Of a DNA stretch of 35,563 nucleotides, positions 6,989 through 15,792 are shown piece after piece. Each line of letters opens with the position of its first letter. Within the stretch, counting starts at the first letter, position 1. This DNA is from Deltaproteobacteria bacterium. Lineage in GTDB: Bacteria > Myxococcota_A > Polyangia > DRWM01 > JAAZOP01. The notes beneath the pieces are model-generated. The model searched no databases, was not told where the DNA came from, and worked only from the letters and a program-made list of their open reading frames with translations. The stretch covers positions 1-35,563 of the forward strand of contig JAFGHH010000268.1 of assembly GCA_016930215.1 (NCBI GenBank), written 5' to 3'. The position numbers and the translations under genes are program-made.

Positions 6989-9229
6989 ATGGAGACGCTG
7001 GCGACGCGGGTGAACGCCCGACAGGGCGGGATTGGAGGCGGCAGCCGTTGGTGCCGCCTCGCGGCGCTCGCGCTCGTCGCGATGGCCGTCTGGCCGGGAT
7101 GCTCGCGCAGATCGGGTGGCGGGGCAGCGGCCCGCGACGGGACGCCGGGGCCCGCCGCACCCTGCGTCGACGCGACGCGGATGGATGCGACGGAGGGACG
7201 AGCTGTTGACGATACCGCCGCGCCGGCACCGACCCCGCCCGATACCGCGGATGCCGACATCGAGGTGGAGCCCGACACGGGTGCTCCCGAAGCGGACGAC
7301 GGCACGGATTGGCGCCCCGGGTCTCCGCACCCGGCCTGTCCCGAGGGGATGGCCTACGTCCCGGCCGGTCCGTTCGTGATGGGAATGGAGGTCGGTCCCG
7401 GCCATGCGATCTACGCGTCGCGCCGGCAGGTCGTCGATCTCCCCGCCTTCTGCATCGGGACGCTCGAGGTGACCAACGAGGACTACCGACGCTGCGAGGC
7501 GCGCGGGCTCTGTCGTGCGCCCCGGCTCAGCTACGGGCCGGACGCGCACCCGGTCGTCGGCGTCACCTGGAACCACGCTGCGGCGTACTGCGAGTCCGTC
7601 GGTCGTCGTCTGCCGACCGCCGCGGAGTGGGAGAAGGCCGCGCGGGGCGGATGCGAGATCGTTGAGCCGTCGACGTGCGGGCCGGAGGATGAGCGGCGCT
7701 ACCCGTGGGGCGACGACGATCCGACCTGCGACTGCGCCAACTACCGCGGCTGCACGCGCGACGGGGCGGACGAGGCCAACGGACGCGCTTCGGGCGCGAG
7801 TCCGTACGGAGTGCTGCAGCTCCTCGGCAACGCCGCCGAGTGGGTCGAAGGCCTTGAGGGGTACGATCGCATCGCCGGGTTCGACGAGGGCGACGACGCG
7901 GCGCATGACGGCGTCGAGCGCGCCTCGTACGGTTGCTCGTGGTTCTGCGACGCGGACGGCCTCGACATCTCGGGCCGGGATTCGAGTCAGCCGCGCTCGG
8001 ACGACCGGTTCCAGGGGCTCCGCTGCGCCGCGACGGTGGAGCCGCTGCGGTCGGTGGAGGTCGAGTGGGCGCCGGAACGCCGCGCGCGGGCGGTCCAGCA
8101 GCCGGGCTCCGGCCTGTGGTGGCTCTCTTGCAGCGACACGCCGCCGCTCGAGCCGTACTGCGGCGAGTCGACGTGGGCCGAGGCGAGTGCGGTCTGTCCG
8201 CCGGGGTGGCGGCTGCCCATGCGCTTCGAGCTGGTGGCGCTGCTCGGCGGCTTCGGCGGCTGTTCGCGCGAGGTGCTCGCTTCCGGCCGCTCGGGGACCT
8301 GCGGCTCCTGCGAGGCGAACGCGACCTGCCGCGCCGTGCTCGGTCCCTCGCGCCCGCCGGCGGCGTGGACTTCGACCACGGCCGGCGAAGGTCGCGCGTG
8401 GACGGTGTCGATCGCGGATGGCGTCGTTGGTCCGGAGCCGACGGGCCGGTCTCACGCCGTGCCGTGCGTGCACGACGGACCGCCGCCTGTAGCCGCGAAC
8501 CCGGCGCCCGACGCCGGGGCGGAGGAGGCGACGGAGACGGCGGACGGCTCTCCCTCGGACTCCGCCCGCCCCTTCCCGGTGGAACTGCCGCCGGGAGCCG
8601 AGTACCGGCCGGGCCAGGGCGGGGCCACCACCGGGAAGTGCATGCAGAGCTGGACGGTCTACGAGGTGCCGATGTCGCTGGACGACGCCGTGGCGTTCTA
8701 CGAGCAGCGCCTCGGACCTCCCACGGACCACACCGCGGACGAGACGGTCTTCGATCTCGCTGGTCCCGCTGGCGCCGGAGCCGGCGCGTCCCAAGCTCGG
8801 CACACGCTGCGGCTCCGACGGCAGCACAGCACGTCCGGGTCCGGGCGCGAGGAGCGGACGCTGCTGCGCTACGTCGACCGCTACCCGTGTCCGGACCAGC
8901 CGGAGGAAGGACCGTTGACGACGGCACGGTACCCGTCGCACACCGACGTGCATGCGAAGCTCGAGGGGGTCCGCGAGGCGGTTCACGTGTGCGCCGGCGG
9001 CCAGCCCGGCACGGCGGTGATCGCGATTCGGTTCGAGGGATCGTCCGGGCGCGTTCTGGATGTCGAGGTCTCGGGCGACTTCACCGGCCCTGCCGCGACC
9101 TGCATCGCGGACGTGATCCGGGGCGTCACGCTGACATCGTTCCCAGACTCGTCGAGCAGCGTCACCTACACCTATCGCTTCCAGCCGTCGGCGCAGACGG
9201 AGTCTTCCGGCGACCGGCCCCTCGAATGA
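6989..9229 (+). CDS. Multidomain lipoprotein: SUMF1/FGE-like, second lectin-like domain, FY..LG domain, AgmX-like domain
   Basis: 746 aa; lipobox VWPG-C38, then an Asp/Pro/Ala linker. Residues 119-347 are a SUMF1/formylglycine-generating-enzyme-like fold (CPEGMAYVPAGPFVMG, LEVTNEDY, RRLPTAAEWEKAARGG, LGNAAEWVEG, RFQGLRCA). By my reading only one of the two FGE catalytic cysteines has a counterpart (Cys320 in SWFC), so catalysis is unlikely. Residues about 376-495 form a second, shorter C-type-lectin-like module (CPPGWRLPMRFEL). Residues about 530-632 contain SLDDAVAFYEQRLG. Residues about 655-733 resemble the AgmX/PglI (TonB-C-like) domain, ending SSVTYTYRFQ. The last two modules recur in the opposite order in the protein at 15793-17361. 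GTG 7010 is an alternative start. The role is unknown; surface binding is plausible. Confidence 0.85.
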   Translation: METLATRVNARQGGIGGGSRWCRLAALALVAMAVWPGCSRRSGGGAAARDGTPGPAAPCVDATRMDATEGRAVDDTAAPAPTPPDTADADIEVEPDTGAPEADDGTDWRPGSPHPACPEGMAYVPAGPFVMGMEVGPGHAIYASRRQVVDLPAFCIGTLEVTNEDYRRCEARGLCRAPRLSYGPDAHPVVGVTWNHAAAYCESVGRRLPTAAEWEKAARGGCEIVEPSTCGPEDERRYPWGDDDPTCDCANYRGCTRDGADEANGRASGASPYGVLQLLGNAAEWVEGLEGYDRIAGFDEGDDAAHDGVERASYGCSWFCDADGLDISGRDSSQPRSDDRFQGLRCAATVEPLRSVEVEWAPERRARAVQQPGSGLWWLSCSDTPPLEPYCGESTWAEASAVCPPGWRLPMRFELVALLGGFGGCSREVLASGRSGTCGSCEANATCRAVLGPSRPPAAWTSTTAGEGRAWTVSIADGVVGPEPTGRSHAVPCVHDGPPPVAANPAPDAGAEEATETADGSPSDSARPFPVELPPGAEYRPGQGGATTGKCMQSWTVYEVPMSLDDAVAFYEQRLGPPTDHTADETVFDLAGPAGAGAGASQARHTLRLRRQHSTSGSGREERTLLRYVDRYPCPDQPEEGPLTTARYPSHTDVHAKLEGVREAVHVCAGGQPGTAVIAIRFEGSSGRVLDVEVSGDFTGPAATCIADVIRGVTLTSFPDSSSSVTYTYRFQPSAQTESSGDRPLE

Positions 9230-9308
9230 AGCTGGTCGTGCGACCGTCTGACGCGGCTGCGTCCGGCACGACGCGAGTCCTGACGGCACGGCCTTGGGGA
9301 AGACCCTG

Positions 9309-10142
9309 ATGGCACTTTGGACACAGGCCGCCGCGGGACTCCTCCTCCTGGCCGCGATCGGCGCGTCCGGATGCCGCGGGAGCACGCGACCGACCTCCGC
9401 GCCGGCCGACCGGGACGCAGGACTGCAGCGACCCGGGTCGGGACCGACCGACCCAGCCGGTCCCGTGCCCGTCGCGGTGGCGCGGGACGTGGCGGACGAA
9501 GACGTTCCCGACGTCGAATCCGTTCCGGACGCTGGGGACCGGGTCGTCGAGACGCGCACGAACCCGGCCGACGATGATGCCGAGGACCTGCTCTACTGGG
9601 GCAGGCAGCTATCCCTCCGCGCCTGGACCGACCTGATGGACGCCGACTGCGACGTCGAAACCTTCGGCGTCTGGACGCCGATCGAGGCGCGGATCCTCCG
9701 CCAGGTGCCGCTCGTGCTGCACGGGCACACCGTCGAGCCGGCCGACCTGCGCGCGTTCTTCAAGCACGACGGCGTCCTCGCCCGCTCGCCGGACGGCGCC
9801 GCGGAGCCCATCCCGGCCGACGAGCGGACCTGCATGGACAAGCTGCGGCAGCGGGAACGCGCCCTCCGGGTCCGGATGCCGGTTCCGTCAGCAGCAGAGC
9901 CGCTGTTCACAACGCCGTGCGCCTTCTGGGCGTGGCGCGGCTGGGCCGATCTCGGCGGCCCGCCGGACGGCCCCTACGCGAAGACGCATCGCTGGGACTT
10001 CTTCAGACCGGAGCCGGGCGGCGGTTGGCGTTGGGATGCAACCCTTCCGGATCCGGCGTGCACGAGCGGCACGGAGGAGTGCGGCGGCTACGTCATGATC
10101 GCCTACCCCGACGGAACGTGCTTGGCCGTGGCCGCGGGATGA
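9309..10142 (+). CDS. Lipoprotein with a YARHG-like domain
   Basis: 277 aa from ATG 9309, preceded by GGGGA with 8 nt spacing (a TTG at 9294 is less likely). Lipobox GASG-C22, then a Pro/Asp/Val-rich linker to about residue 90. The stretch from about 100 to 190 (LSLRAWTDLM, ARILRQVPLVLHGHTVEPAD, LRAFFKHDGVLAR, ERTCMDKLRQRER) follows the pattern of the extracellular YARHG domain (LRNEIYARHGY, F..LRxYF, then a basic helix). The core YARHG letters are replaced by LVLHGH, so this is a divergent member. The C-terminal about 80 residues are Trp- and Cys-rich. YARHG domains occur in exported and cell-wall proteins of unknown mechanism. It ends 15 bp from a convergent gene. Confidence 0.75.
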   Translation: MALWTQAAAGLLLLAAIGASGCRGSTRPTSAPADRDAGLQRPGSGPTDPAGPVPVAVARDVADEDVPDVESVPDAGDRVVETRTNPADDDAEDLLYWGRQLSLRAWTDLMDADCDVETFGVWTPIEARILRQVPLVLHGHTVEPADLRAFFKHDGVLARSPDGAAEPIPADERTCMDKLRQRERALRVRMPVPSAAEPLFTTPCAFWAWRGWADLGGPPDGPYAKTHRWDFFRPEPGGGWRWDATLPDPACTSGTEECGGYVMIAYPDGTCLAVAAG

Positions 10143-10157
10143 CGCAAACCGATGGCT

Positions 10158-11468
10158 CTACCAGGCCTCGAATACCTCGAGTCGCTCCAGCTTCCAGCCG
10201 CTCGCGCGGATCGTGAACTCCGCGGAGACGCAGCCGGGACCGTCGAGGCAGTGGCCACCCGAGAACTGAAGCCGCAGCGGCCCTACGGACGAGTCGGCCG
10301 AGAAGTTGCACGCGACCGAGGAGGGTAGTTGGGCGTTCTCCGGCACCCTGCCGTGGAGCAACTCGAGGATCCTCACGTCGGCCTCGGACCAGGTCGGAAC
10401 GAGCGCGACCGCCTCGGGGCTCAGAGCACCGCTCGCCCCGAGTGCTTCCAGCACCGCCGGCCGGATCTGCGCATCGTCCGTCATGGCAATTCCGAGCAGC
10501 CCCGCGACCGCCCGCTCGCGCTCCGTCCCTGCGGCGGCCCGCACAGCGGCACCGATCAGCTCGAGCTGCTCCTCCATCGAGAGCGGCGACGGCGTCGAGT
10601 CGACGCAACCGAACAGCGCCGGCGCCTCGGACGTTCCGCGGCGCGCGGCCGCGAGGGCATCCCGGCACGATCGCACGCGGTCGTTCCACATCGTCTCGGC
10701 AAGGCTCCCCCGCCTCCAGAAGGGGAGCGCTTCGGTGCGCTCGAGCACCAGACTCCCCTCGTGCCACGCGAGGATGGCGACGAGGCTCGGCTCCGTCTCG
10801 ACGTACGTGTTGGACGGATCGCGGCATTCGATCCGGGTGGCCGGCTCCGGTTCGGTCGCACGGACGCGGCACGAATCGGCGACCACCGCGGTCATCGGCG
10901 ACTCCGCCGCTTCGAGCAGCGCGTTCGCGGCGCGGACGAACTCGCCCGGCTCCGGCAGCGCGGCGGCGAAGGCGGCATCGACCTCCCCGAGCGACACGAG
11001 CGCATCGCGGACCGCCTTCCGCACGGCCGGCCCGGTGACGAAGATCGCCTCCCGCAGACCGTCGCGCTCCTGCCCGTCTCCCGTTTGGGCCGCGATCTCG
11101 GCGATGTGCCGGACTGCCGCAACCCGCCGCTCGTCGTTCCACTGGCTGCTGCTCCCGATGCAATCCAGGACGCCGGAGGCCGAGAAGCTCGCCCGCGTCT
11201 CGCAGGGCGTCTCGACTCGTTCCGGAGGAGCGGAGGCCCGTTCCCCGCCCGCACCGCCCAGCGGAGGCGTTTCAGGCGAGCGTGCGTCCGCAACGACATC
11301 CTCCCGGAACGGCATCGTTTCGAGAGGCTCCGTCTGTGCCGCGCTTGCATCCGTCGCCTGCGCTGTCACCGGGTCCGGAGCGCTGTTCTTCGACCGGCAG
11401 GCGACGCCGACGAGCACCAGCGCAGCAAGACAGGCGACCACCCACAGCCGTTCGAACCGGAAACCCAC
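10158..11468 (-). CDS. Lipoprotein, helical, unknown function
   Basis: 436 aa from GTG 11468, selected because a purine-rich GGAGGTGG lies 6 nt upstream and MGFRFERLWVVACLAALVLV gives a normal signal ending at C24 (GVAC). A 50-residue low-complexity linker follows. The core is alanine- and leucine-rich with helical hairpin-like stretches (REAIFVTGPAVRKAVRDALV, EEQLELIGAAVRAAAG), which could be degenerate HEAT repeats. Scattered Cys (DSCRVRA, ECRDPS, RSCRDAL, FGCVDS) suggest disulfides. The end (CNFSADSSVGPLRLQFSGG) looks beta-rich. No family is recognised. Gene order and strand fit co-transcription with the downstream-facing cluster to 18880, although a 138 bp gap separates it from its upstream neighbour. 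Confidence 0.75.
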   Translation of the reverse strand: MGFRFERLWVVACLAALVLVGVACRSKNSAPDPVTAQATDASAAQTEPLETMPFREDVVADARSPETPPLGGAGGERASAPPERVETPCETRASFSASGVLDCIGSSSQWNDERRVAAVRHIAEIAAQTGDGQERDGLREAIFVTGPAVRKAVRDALVSLGEVDAAFAAALPEPGEFVRAANALLEAAESPMTAVVADSCRVRATEPEPATRIECRDPSNTYVETEPSLVAILAWHEGSLVLERTEALPFWRRGSLAETMWNDRVRSCRDALAAARRGTSEAPALFGCVDSTPSPLSMEEQLELIGAAVRAAAGTERERAVAGLLGIAMTDDAQIRPAVLEALGASGALSPEAVALVPTWSEADVRILELLHGRVPENAQLPSSVACNFSADSSVGPLRLQFSGGHCLDGPGCVSAEFTIRASGWKLERLEVFEAW

Positions 11469-11582
11469 TTCGGACCACCTCCCCCCGCCACCGCAGACGG
11501 CCTCCGCGCGGTTGCCATTCACGGCGGAATCACCCGAAGGACGCGATGGAGCATCTGCTCGAATCTCGCTTCGGCCACCCGC

Positions 11583-11596
11583 GGGGCGTTCGCCCC
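11583..11596 (-). terminator. Possible hairpin terminator after the gene at 11607-12692
   Basis: GGGGCG-TT-CGCCCC forms a perfect 6 bp stem about 10 nt beyond the stop codon at 11607. There is no T-tract on the minus strand after it, so it may be only a transcript-end stabiliser or chance. Confidence 0.25.
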
Positions 11597-11606
11597 TCGG
11601 CCAGGC

Positions 11607-12692
11607 TCAACGACCGTCCGCAGCCAGCTCGTCCAGCAACTCGGCGTTGGCGACCCACATCAGGAAGTACGGCTCTTCCGTGCCGCGGTTCCTCAGCGCC
11701 ACGAGGAACGGCCGGGTGAACGAGAAGTACCGCGGAAGGCTGGCAGCGACGAGGTTCGACTCGTCGGCCACCTCCGCACCGCTTCGATCCAGCCGGAATC
11801 GGATCCGCTGCCCGGCCCACTCCAGCATGAAGTCGTTGTCCTGCACGAGTTCGTCGTAGCGGCGGTCCAGGTCGAAGTTGATGTTCGGCACGGCCAGCCT
11901 GTCCTCGACGCCGAACTCCCGATCGTAGTCGCTGCCGTGCCACCCGGCGATCCTCTCGCGGACGGCGGTCCAGGTCGCCGCCAGAGTCTCCTCGGGCTCG
12001 ACGACCGCCAAAAGGAGCTGCTGCGAACTGCTGCCGCGATCGAGGTCCAGGACGAACTCCAGGAGTGCGTCCCGCTCGCCCTTGACGGCGTAGAGCACGG
12101 CGATCTGGTCCCTTAGCCGCCTGTTGACCGCTGACCCGGAGCCGGTCTCGGCGAGGCCGAAGCTGCGGACGCGGGTCGCACGGCCCGTCGCGTCGACGAA
12201 GTCGCCTCCGTCCTTCTGGTCGAAGTAGGGATGCGCGAACTTCACCTCGCCGGCCAAGTAGGCGTAGGCGACCAGCCGGTCGGGAGCAGCCCCGACCGAG
12301 GCGAGTTGGGGCGTCACGCCGGGGAACCGTCCGCCCATCTCGCGCCGGATCTCGTCGACGATGCCGTTGCCGATCCTGCCGGCCGCCGCGTACCACCCGT
12401 TCCGGGGCAGGTCGGTCGGTTCCATGCGCGCCGCGTTCAGGCGGCGGACCAGTTGCTGTTCTCCCGGCGGATCGCCGCCGAGTGCCTTCTTCAGTTCTGC
12501 CCACGCCGCCTGGAAGGAGGCGCACCAGATGACGTTCTTTCCGGGCTGCATCGGCGAGTCCGCCGTCGGAACGACCTCGGTCTGCTCCAGGTCGGCGGCG
12601 TTGCCGCTGACCGAGGGAGGAGGCGGACGATAGCCCGCGCGGGAGCACGCCCCCGCGACGAGCACCGCAACCAGCCAACCCGGAGAGCGCAC
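11607..12692 (-). CDS. Lipoprotein, unknown family (serpin-like appearance)
   Basis: 361 aa from GTG 12692, which has AGAGGA 6 nt upstream and gives the short signal MRSPGWLVAVLVAGAC. ATG 12746, with AAGGGG 7 nt upstream, would add 18 residues. The mature protein begins with a Pro-rich linker and then NVIWCASFQAAWAELKKALG. The centre has FAHPYFDQKDGGDFVDATGR. The C-terminus has YFSFTRPFLVALRNRG followed by YFLMWVANAELLDEL. The terminal hydrophobic strand pattern recalls the serpin 'hinge to C-terminus' layout, but no reactive loop can be identified, so I do not assign it. It probably acts in the periplasm or on the envelope surface. Confidence 0.7.
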   Translation of the reverse strand: MRSPGWLVAVLVAGACSRAGYRPPPPSVSGNAADLEQTEVVPTADSPMQPGKNVIWCASFQAAWAELKKALGGDPPGEQQLVRRLNAARMEPTDLPRNGWYAAAGRIGNGIVDEIRREMGGRFPGVTPQLASVGAAPDRLVAYAYLAGEVKFAHPYFDQKDGGDFVDATGRATRVRSFGLAETGSGSAVNRRLRDQIAVLYAVKGERDALLEFVLDLDRGSSSQQLLLAVVEPEETLAATWTAVRERIAGWHGSDYDREFGVEDRLAVPNINFDLDRRYDELVQDNDFMLEWAGQRIRFRLDRSGAEVADESNLVAASLPRYFSFTRPFLVALRNRGTEEPYFLMWVANAELLDELAADGR

Positions 12693-12801
12693 GGAGGATC
12701 CTCTTGCGTTGCGGCTGCAATCCGAGCACTCCATCGGACCGGTCATCGCCGTTCCCCTTCCGTCCTTGCCTAGCGCCGCCTGCCGAAGCGTTCCCGCGAC
12801 A

Positions 12802-13155
12802 TCATGCTCCCGCGTTCGGCACGCCCTGACGACAAAACGTGCCGGCGTGTTCATGCGTCCGCCGCGGCATGCGCCCTTGGGAAAGCCGCTGCACGGTGAG
12901 CATCGGCGCCGCAACGTGCAGCGTGATCGGCACGAGGATGCCCGCCGCCGTCGTGAGCGGCCCCCAGGAAGGGTCGCCGTGGATCGCGTCCGACGCCGCC
13001 CATTCCCCGTAGAAGATCAGTCCGACGTTCACCGCGACGTAGGCGACGGCAGCGGAGACGATGCCCGCGACAACCACGCGAGCGCCACGGCTGCACAGGA
13101 CCAGCGCGACGATGCCGAAGTGGACGAAGAAGACGGCGATCAGGAGATCGATCAT
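12802..13155 (-). CDS. Small three-helix integral membrane protein
   Basis: 117 aa. Three hydrophobic segments are visible: MIDLLIAVFFVHFGIVALVL (1-20), VVAGIVSAAVAYVAVNVGLI (about 28-47) and TAAGILVPITLHVAAPML (about 69-86), followed by a basic tail (RMPRRTHEH). The ATG overlaps the stop of the upstream lipoprotein gene (ATGA, 13155-13152), so translation is probably coupled and the two proteins may work together at the membrane. No family is recognised. It carries no obvious catalytic residues. Confidence 0.75.
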   Translation of the reverse strand: MIDLLIAVFFVHFGIVALVLCSRGARVVVAGIVSAAVAYVAVNVGLIFYGEWAASDAIHGDPSWGPLTTAAGILVPITLHVAAPMLTVQRLSQGRMPRRTHEHAGTFCRQGVPNAGA

Positions 13156-14864
13156 TCCGCGCCCTCTTCCTCGGAGGCGCGCGCCGCTTCCGCCGCGGAC
13201 CGACGCTCGAACGAGGCGAGTACGAGTCGCGGCTCCGTCGGATGGGCTACCAATTCGGCGACGAACGACCCGCGGCTCGGACAGCAATGGGCGTCGCCCC
13301 GCGCAAAGACCGGCGTCCAGAGGCGCACGCGGGCGCCTTCCACCTTCACGAACCAGCCGTCCATGCCGATGTCTTCGTCGGGCCGCAGCCGCGGCCGCGC
13401 CCGCTCGTCGAGGTCGGGCTGCGACCAGCAGCCGATGCCGTCGCCGACGGCACCGACGATGCACCAGTCGCTGTGGCAGCCGTTGCCGTCGAACATCCGC
13501 ACCGCCAGGACCTGTCGGCTGGAGTCGCCACGCAGCCCGACCTCCTCGACCCGGTCGAAGAAGCTGATCGCCTCCCCTTCTGCGCTCGACCCCGTGGAGG
13601 AGGTGACCAGGTTGGAGAATGCCAGTACGGCCTCGGCCGCACCGGGCGGAACGAAGGTGAGGAACTCCGGCACGCCGAGCAGGTCGCTCTCGAACGCCGG
13701 CTGTTCCGGACAGCGTCGCCACTCGACTTCATACGGGCGCCCGTCGCCGCGCAGATCGACCGAGAGAGTGCCCTTCCGCTCGCACCCCTCCCCTTTGCCC
13801 CGGTCGGCATCGCGGGGCTTGATCGGGCGCAGGTCTTCCCAGAACGCGACCGGGCCGAGCGGCCGCGGTCTCCAGGTCGGGTTGTCCGCGGGCGGCAGGT
13901 TCGCGCCGATCCAGGCGTCGATGGCGGCGGTATCACCGTGAAAATCACGTTCCGTCAGGTCGTCGATGACCTGCGCGGCATACTCTCCGACCGTCGTCGG
14001 ATCCTCGGGACAGGGAACGCGGCCCGAAGGATCGGGCTGGTCGCACGGGCCGCGCACGCCGTAGAACGGCGCCAGGCTCGTCTCGTCATCCACCGCCGCC
14101 CGCAGAACGGAAACCGTGCGAACGTCGCGGCATTCCCGCAGACCCGCGATCGCCGCCACGCGCTCGAGCGGCTTCTCCGAGCGGAGCATCTGCGGATGGC
14201 GCGTGCACTCGAAGTCCGGGAAGAGCGCCGTGAGGGCCGACCCGACCGCCATGGCGGTGTCGACGTCCTCCCAGGTCAGGCAGCGGAGGATGGTCGACCG
14301 GATGCCACCGCGGGCGTGGGCCGGAGGGCTGTCCTTGGCCGGGAGGAGCAGGTCCATCATCAGCTCGCAGCCCTCCCCCAGATCGGGTGGGAGCGGCCCA
14401 TCGTCGGAACCGCCGTAGAGATCGAGGAGTGCCTCGACACCGCGCACGCCCATCGATTCGGTCCGGTGGCCGCCGGTGCTGTCGAGCGGGGACAGCGCTT
14501 CGCCCCCCTGCGAGAGCGCATGCCGAACGACGATCCGATCCGCCCGGCGCGAGTCGAGCGACACGAGGAGGTCGGCGGCGCGCTCGGCTAGGTCCGGATC
14601 CTCGTCGTGGAGAAGCGGCTCGAGCAACTCGATGCTGGCGTCCGGCTCCATCGAGCGCACTTGCGCTTCGAGCGCGGCCATCCCCTTCCCCGCCGCCCGC
14701 AGACGCCCCGCGAACGTGGACGCGTCCGGGACGACCGCCGCTGCTCCCGCGTCGGAGCTGGTGCGTCCCGAGTTGCGACTGCAGCCGCCGCCAAGAAGGG
14801 CCATTGCCACCACCAAGAACGGCCTGGAAGGCGACGAGCATCCCTGCATCCACGTCCGACTCAC
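13152..14864 (-). CDS. HEAT-like lipoprotein with C-terminal beta-rich domain
   Basis: 570 aa from GTG 14864, which has GGGGAGG 7 nt upstream and overlaps the previous stop (GTGA). Lipobox LGGG-C28, then an Ala/Ser linker. The N-terminal half (about 45-300) contains solenoid-like helices: IELLEPLLHDEDPDLAERAA, DLLVSLDSRRADRIVVRHAL and KPLERVAAIAGLRECRDVRT. The C-terminal half is beta-rich with several Cys (CERKGTLSVDLRGDG, FDGNGCHSDWCIVGAVGD, AHCCPSRGSF). A scaffold or inhibitor-like role is possible, but nothing decisive is seen. It sits in the middle of a coupled three-gene set with the lipoprotein at 14861-15781 and the membrane protein at 12802-13155. Confidence 0.8.
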   Translation of the reverse strand: MSRTWMQGCSSPSRPFLVVAMALLGGGCSRNSGRTSSDAGAAAVVPDASTFAGRLRAAGKGMAALEAQVRSMEPDASIELLEPLLHDEDPDLAERAADLLVSLDSRRADRIVVRHALSQGGEALSPLDSTGGHRTESMGVRGVEALLDLYGGSDDGPLPPDLGEGCELMMDLLLPAKDSPPAHARGGIRSTILRCLTWEDVDTAMAVGSALTALFPDFECTRHPQMLRSEKPLERVAAIAGLRECRDVRTVSVLRAAVDDETSLAPFYGVRGPCDQPDPSGRVPCPEDPTTVGEYAAQVIDDLTERDFHGDTAAIDAWIGANLPPADNPTWRPRPLGPVAFWEDLRPIKPRDADRGKGEGCERKGTLSVDLRGDGRPYEVEWRRCPEQPAFESDLLGVPEFLTFVPPGAAEAVLAFSNLVTSSTGSSAEGEAISFFDRVEEVGLRGDSSRQVLAVRMFDGNGCHSDWCIVGAVGDGIGCWSQPDLDERARPRLRPDEDIGMDGWFVKVEGARVRLWTPVFARGDAHCCPSRGSFVAELVAHPTEPRLVLASFERRSAAEAARASEEEGAE

Positions 14865-15781
14865 GGCGCTGCCTCCCCTTCGTTCGCGGATGCAGGCGCT
14901 GGCCCGGCGGCAGCGACGTTCGCGGAAGCCTGCCACCGGAGGTCTCGCTCGAGGTCCCATTCCCGGATCGTGCGCTGCGCGGACCGGGCAGCGCAGCTGT
15001 CGTCGCCGTACGAAGCCGTCAGCCGCCGCTCGTCGGCCGAGAAGACGATGATACCGGCGTCCATCTCGACCCAGCCGTCGACATCGAGGTCCCACCAGTG
15101 CGTTCGCGGCGGGTCGCACTTGAAATCGGTCGGTGGCGGCGCGGGAGCGGGGCCCGCCTCGGCGATCTCGTCGTTGTCGACGTCGAACACGTGGAGGCGG
15201 AACTGGGGCTGACCATCGACGCGGGCGATCAGGGCAACGTAGCGCAGGGTCGGGCTCGGGACGGCCGCAAACGCGATCCACCGGCGGCTGTTGAGTCGCG
15301 ACGGAAGCAGGGCTCCCGTCCGTTCCTCGAGGTAGCGCAGGTCGTCGAGCGGCAGGCATGCGCCCTTCTGAAACTGGCCGCCGAGGACGTAGGCGTGGCG
15401 CGCCGGCGAGTAGCCCAGCACGGTCCACCGTCCCTCGAGATCGCGCCGCCAGGCCGGGCGGTCCGATCCGTCGGTTGCCTCCAACTCGAAGCGGGTCATG
15501 CCGAAGGACCCGTCGTGCCACGGCGCCTCGACGAGACCGCTGCGGAGACGGGACACGCTGCCCCCCAGCCACGGTGACGGCGAGTAGGCGACCACGAGAC
15601 GAGGACGGCCGGCCCTGTCCCAGACGAGTCCGGTCCCGTCCACCAGGGCCGCGGCCGACTCGCCGGATGCGTCATCGGGACTGGACGATGGCCTACTCCC
15701 CGAACGACACGACCACGCACCGCCGGCCAGAACCGCAGCGCACGCGAGGAACCATCCGATGGTGTCGCTCTCAGTGTGCAT
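14861..15781 (-). CDS. Lipoprotein of unknown function
   Basis: 306 aa from ATG 15781, with GAGGAA 7 nt upstream. The signal (WFLACAAVLAGGAWSC) ends in a weak lipobox AWS-C25. The body reads like repeated beta-strands with Trp and Arg (GLVWDRAGRPRLVVAYSPSP, RFELEATDG, RRWIAFAAVPSPTLRYVALI). It includes an acidic FDVDNDEIAEAG and WDLDVDGWVEMDAG that resemble Ca-binding or VCBS-type loops, so a propeller-like fold is a possibility. It is the first gene of the coupled set 15781-12802 and lies 11 bp after the stop of the AgmX-domain lipoprotein, so all four may share a transcript. Confidence 0.75.
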   Translation of the reverse strand: MHTESDTIGWFLACAAVLAGGAWSCRSGSRPSSSPDDASGESAAALVDGTGLVWDRAGRPRLVVAYSPSPWLGGSVSRLRSGLVEAPWHDGSFGMTRFELEATDGSDRPAWRRDLEGRWTVLGYSPARHAYVLGGQFQKGACLPLDDLRYLEERTGALLPSRLNSRRWIAFAAVPSPTLRYVALIARVDGQPQFRLHVFDVDNDEIAEAGPAPAPPPTDFKCDPPRTHWWDLDVDGWVEMDAGIIVFSADERRLTASYGDDSCAARSAQRTIREWDLERDLRWQASANVAAAGPAPASANEGEAAP

Positions 15782-15792
15782 CCGTCCGTTCC

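Noticed and set aside
5839-7305. Upstream extension (about 490 residues) of the open frame encoding the propeller lipoprotein
   Set aside because: It is antisense to the HEAT-like and SUMF1 genes. It is Arg-rich, lacks domains, and the lipoprotein signal begins only at 5838.
6989-8030. Active formylglycine-generating enzyme or sulfatase-activation system
   Set aside because: The second catalytic Cys is not seen, the protein is a lipoprotein, and no sulfatase gene is nearby.
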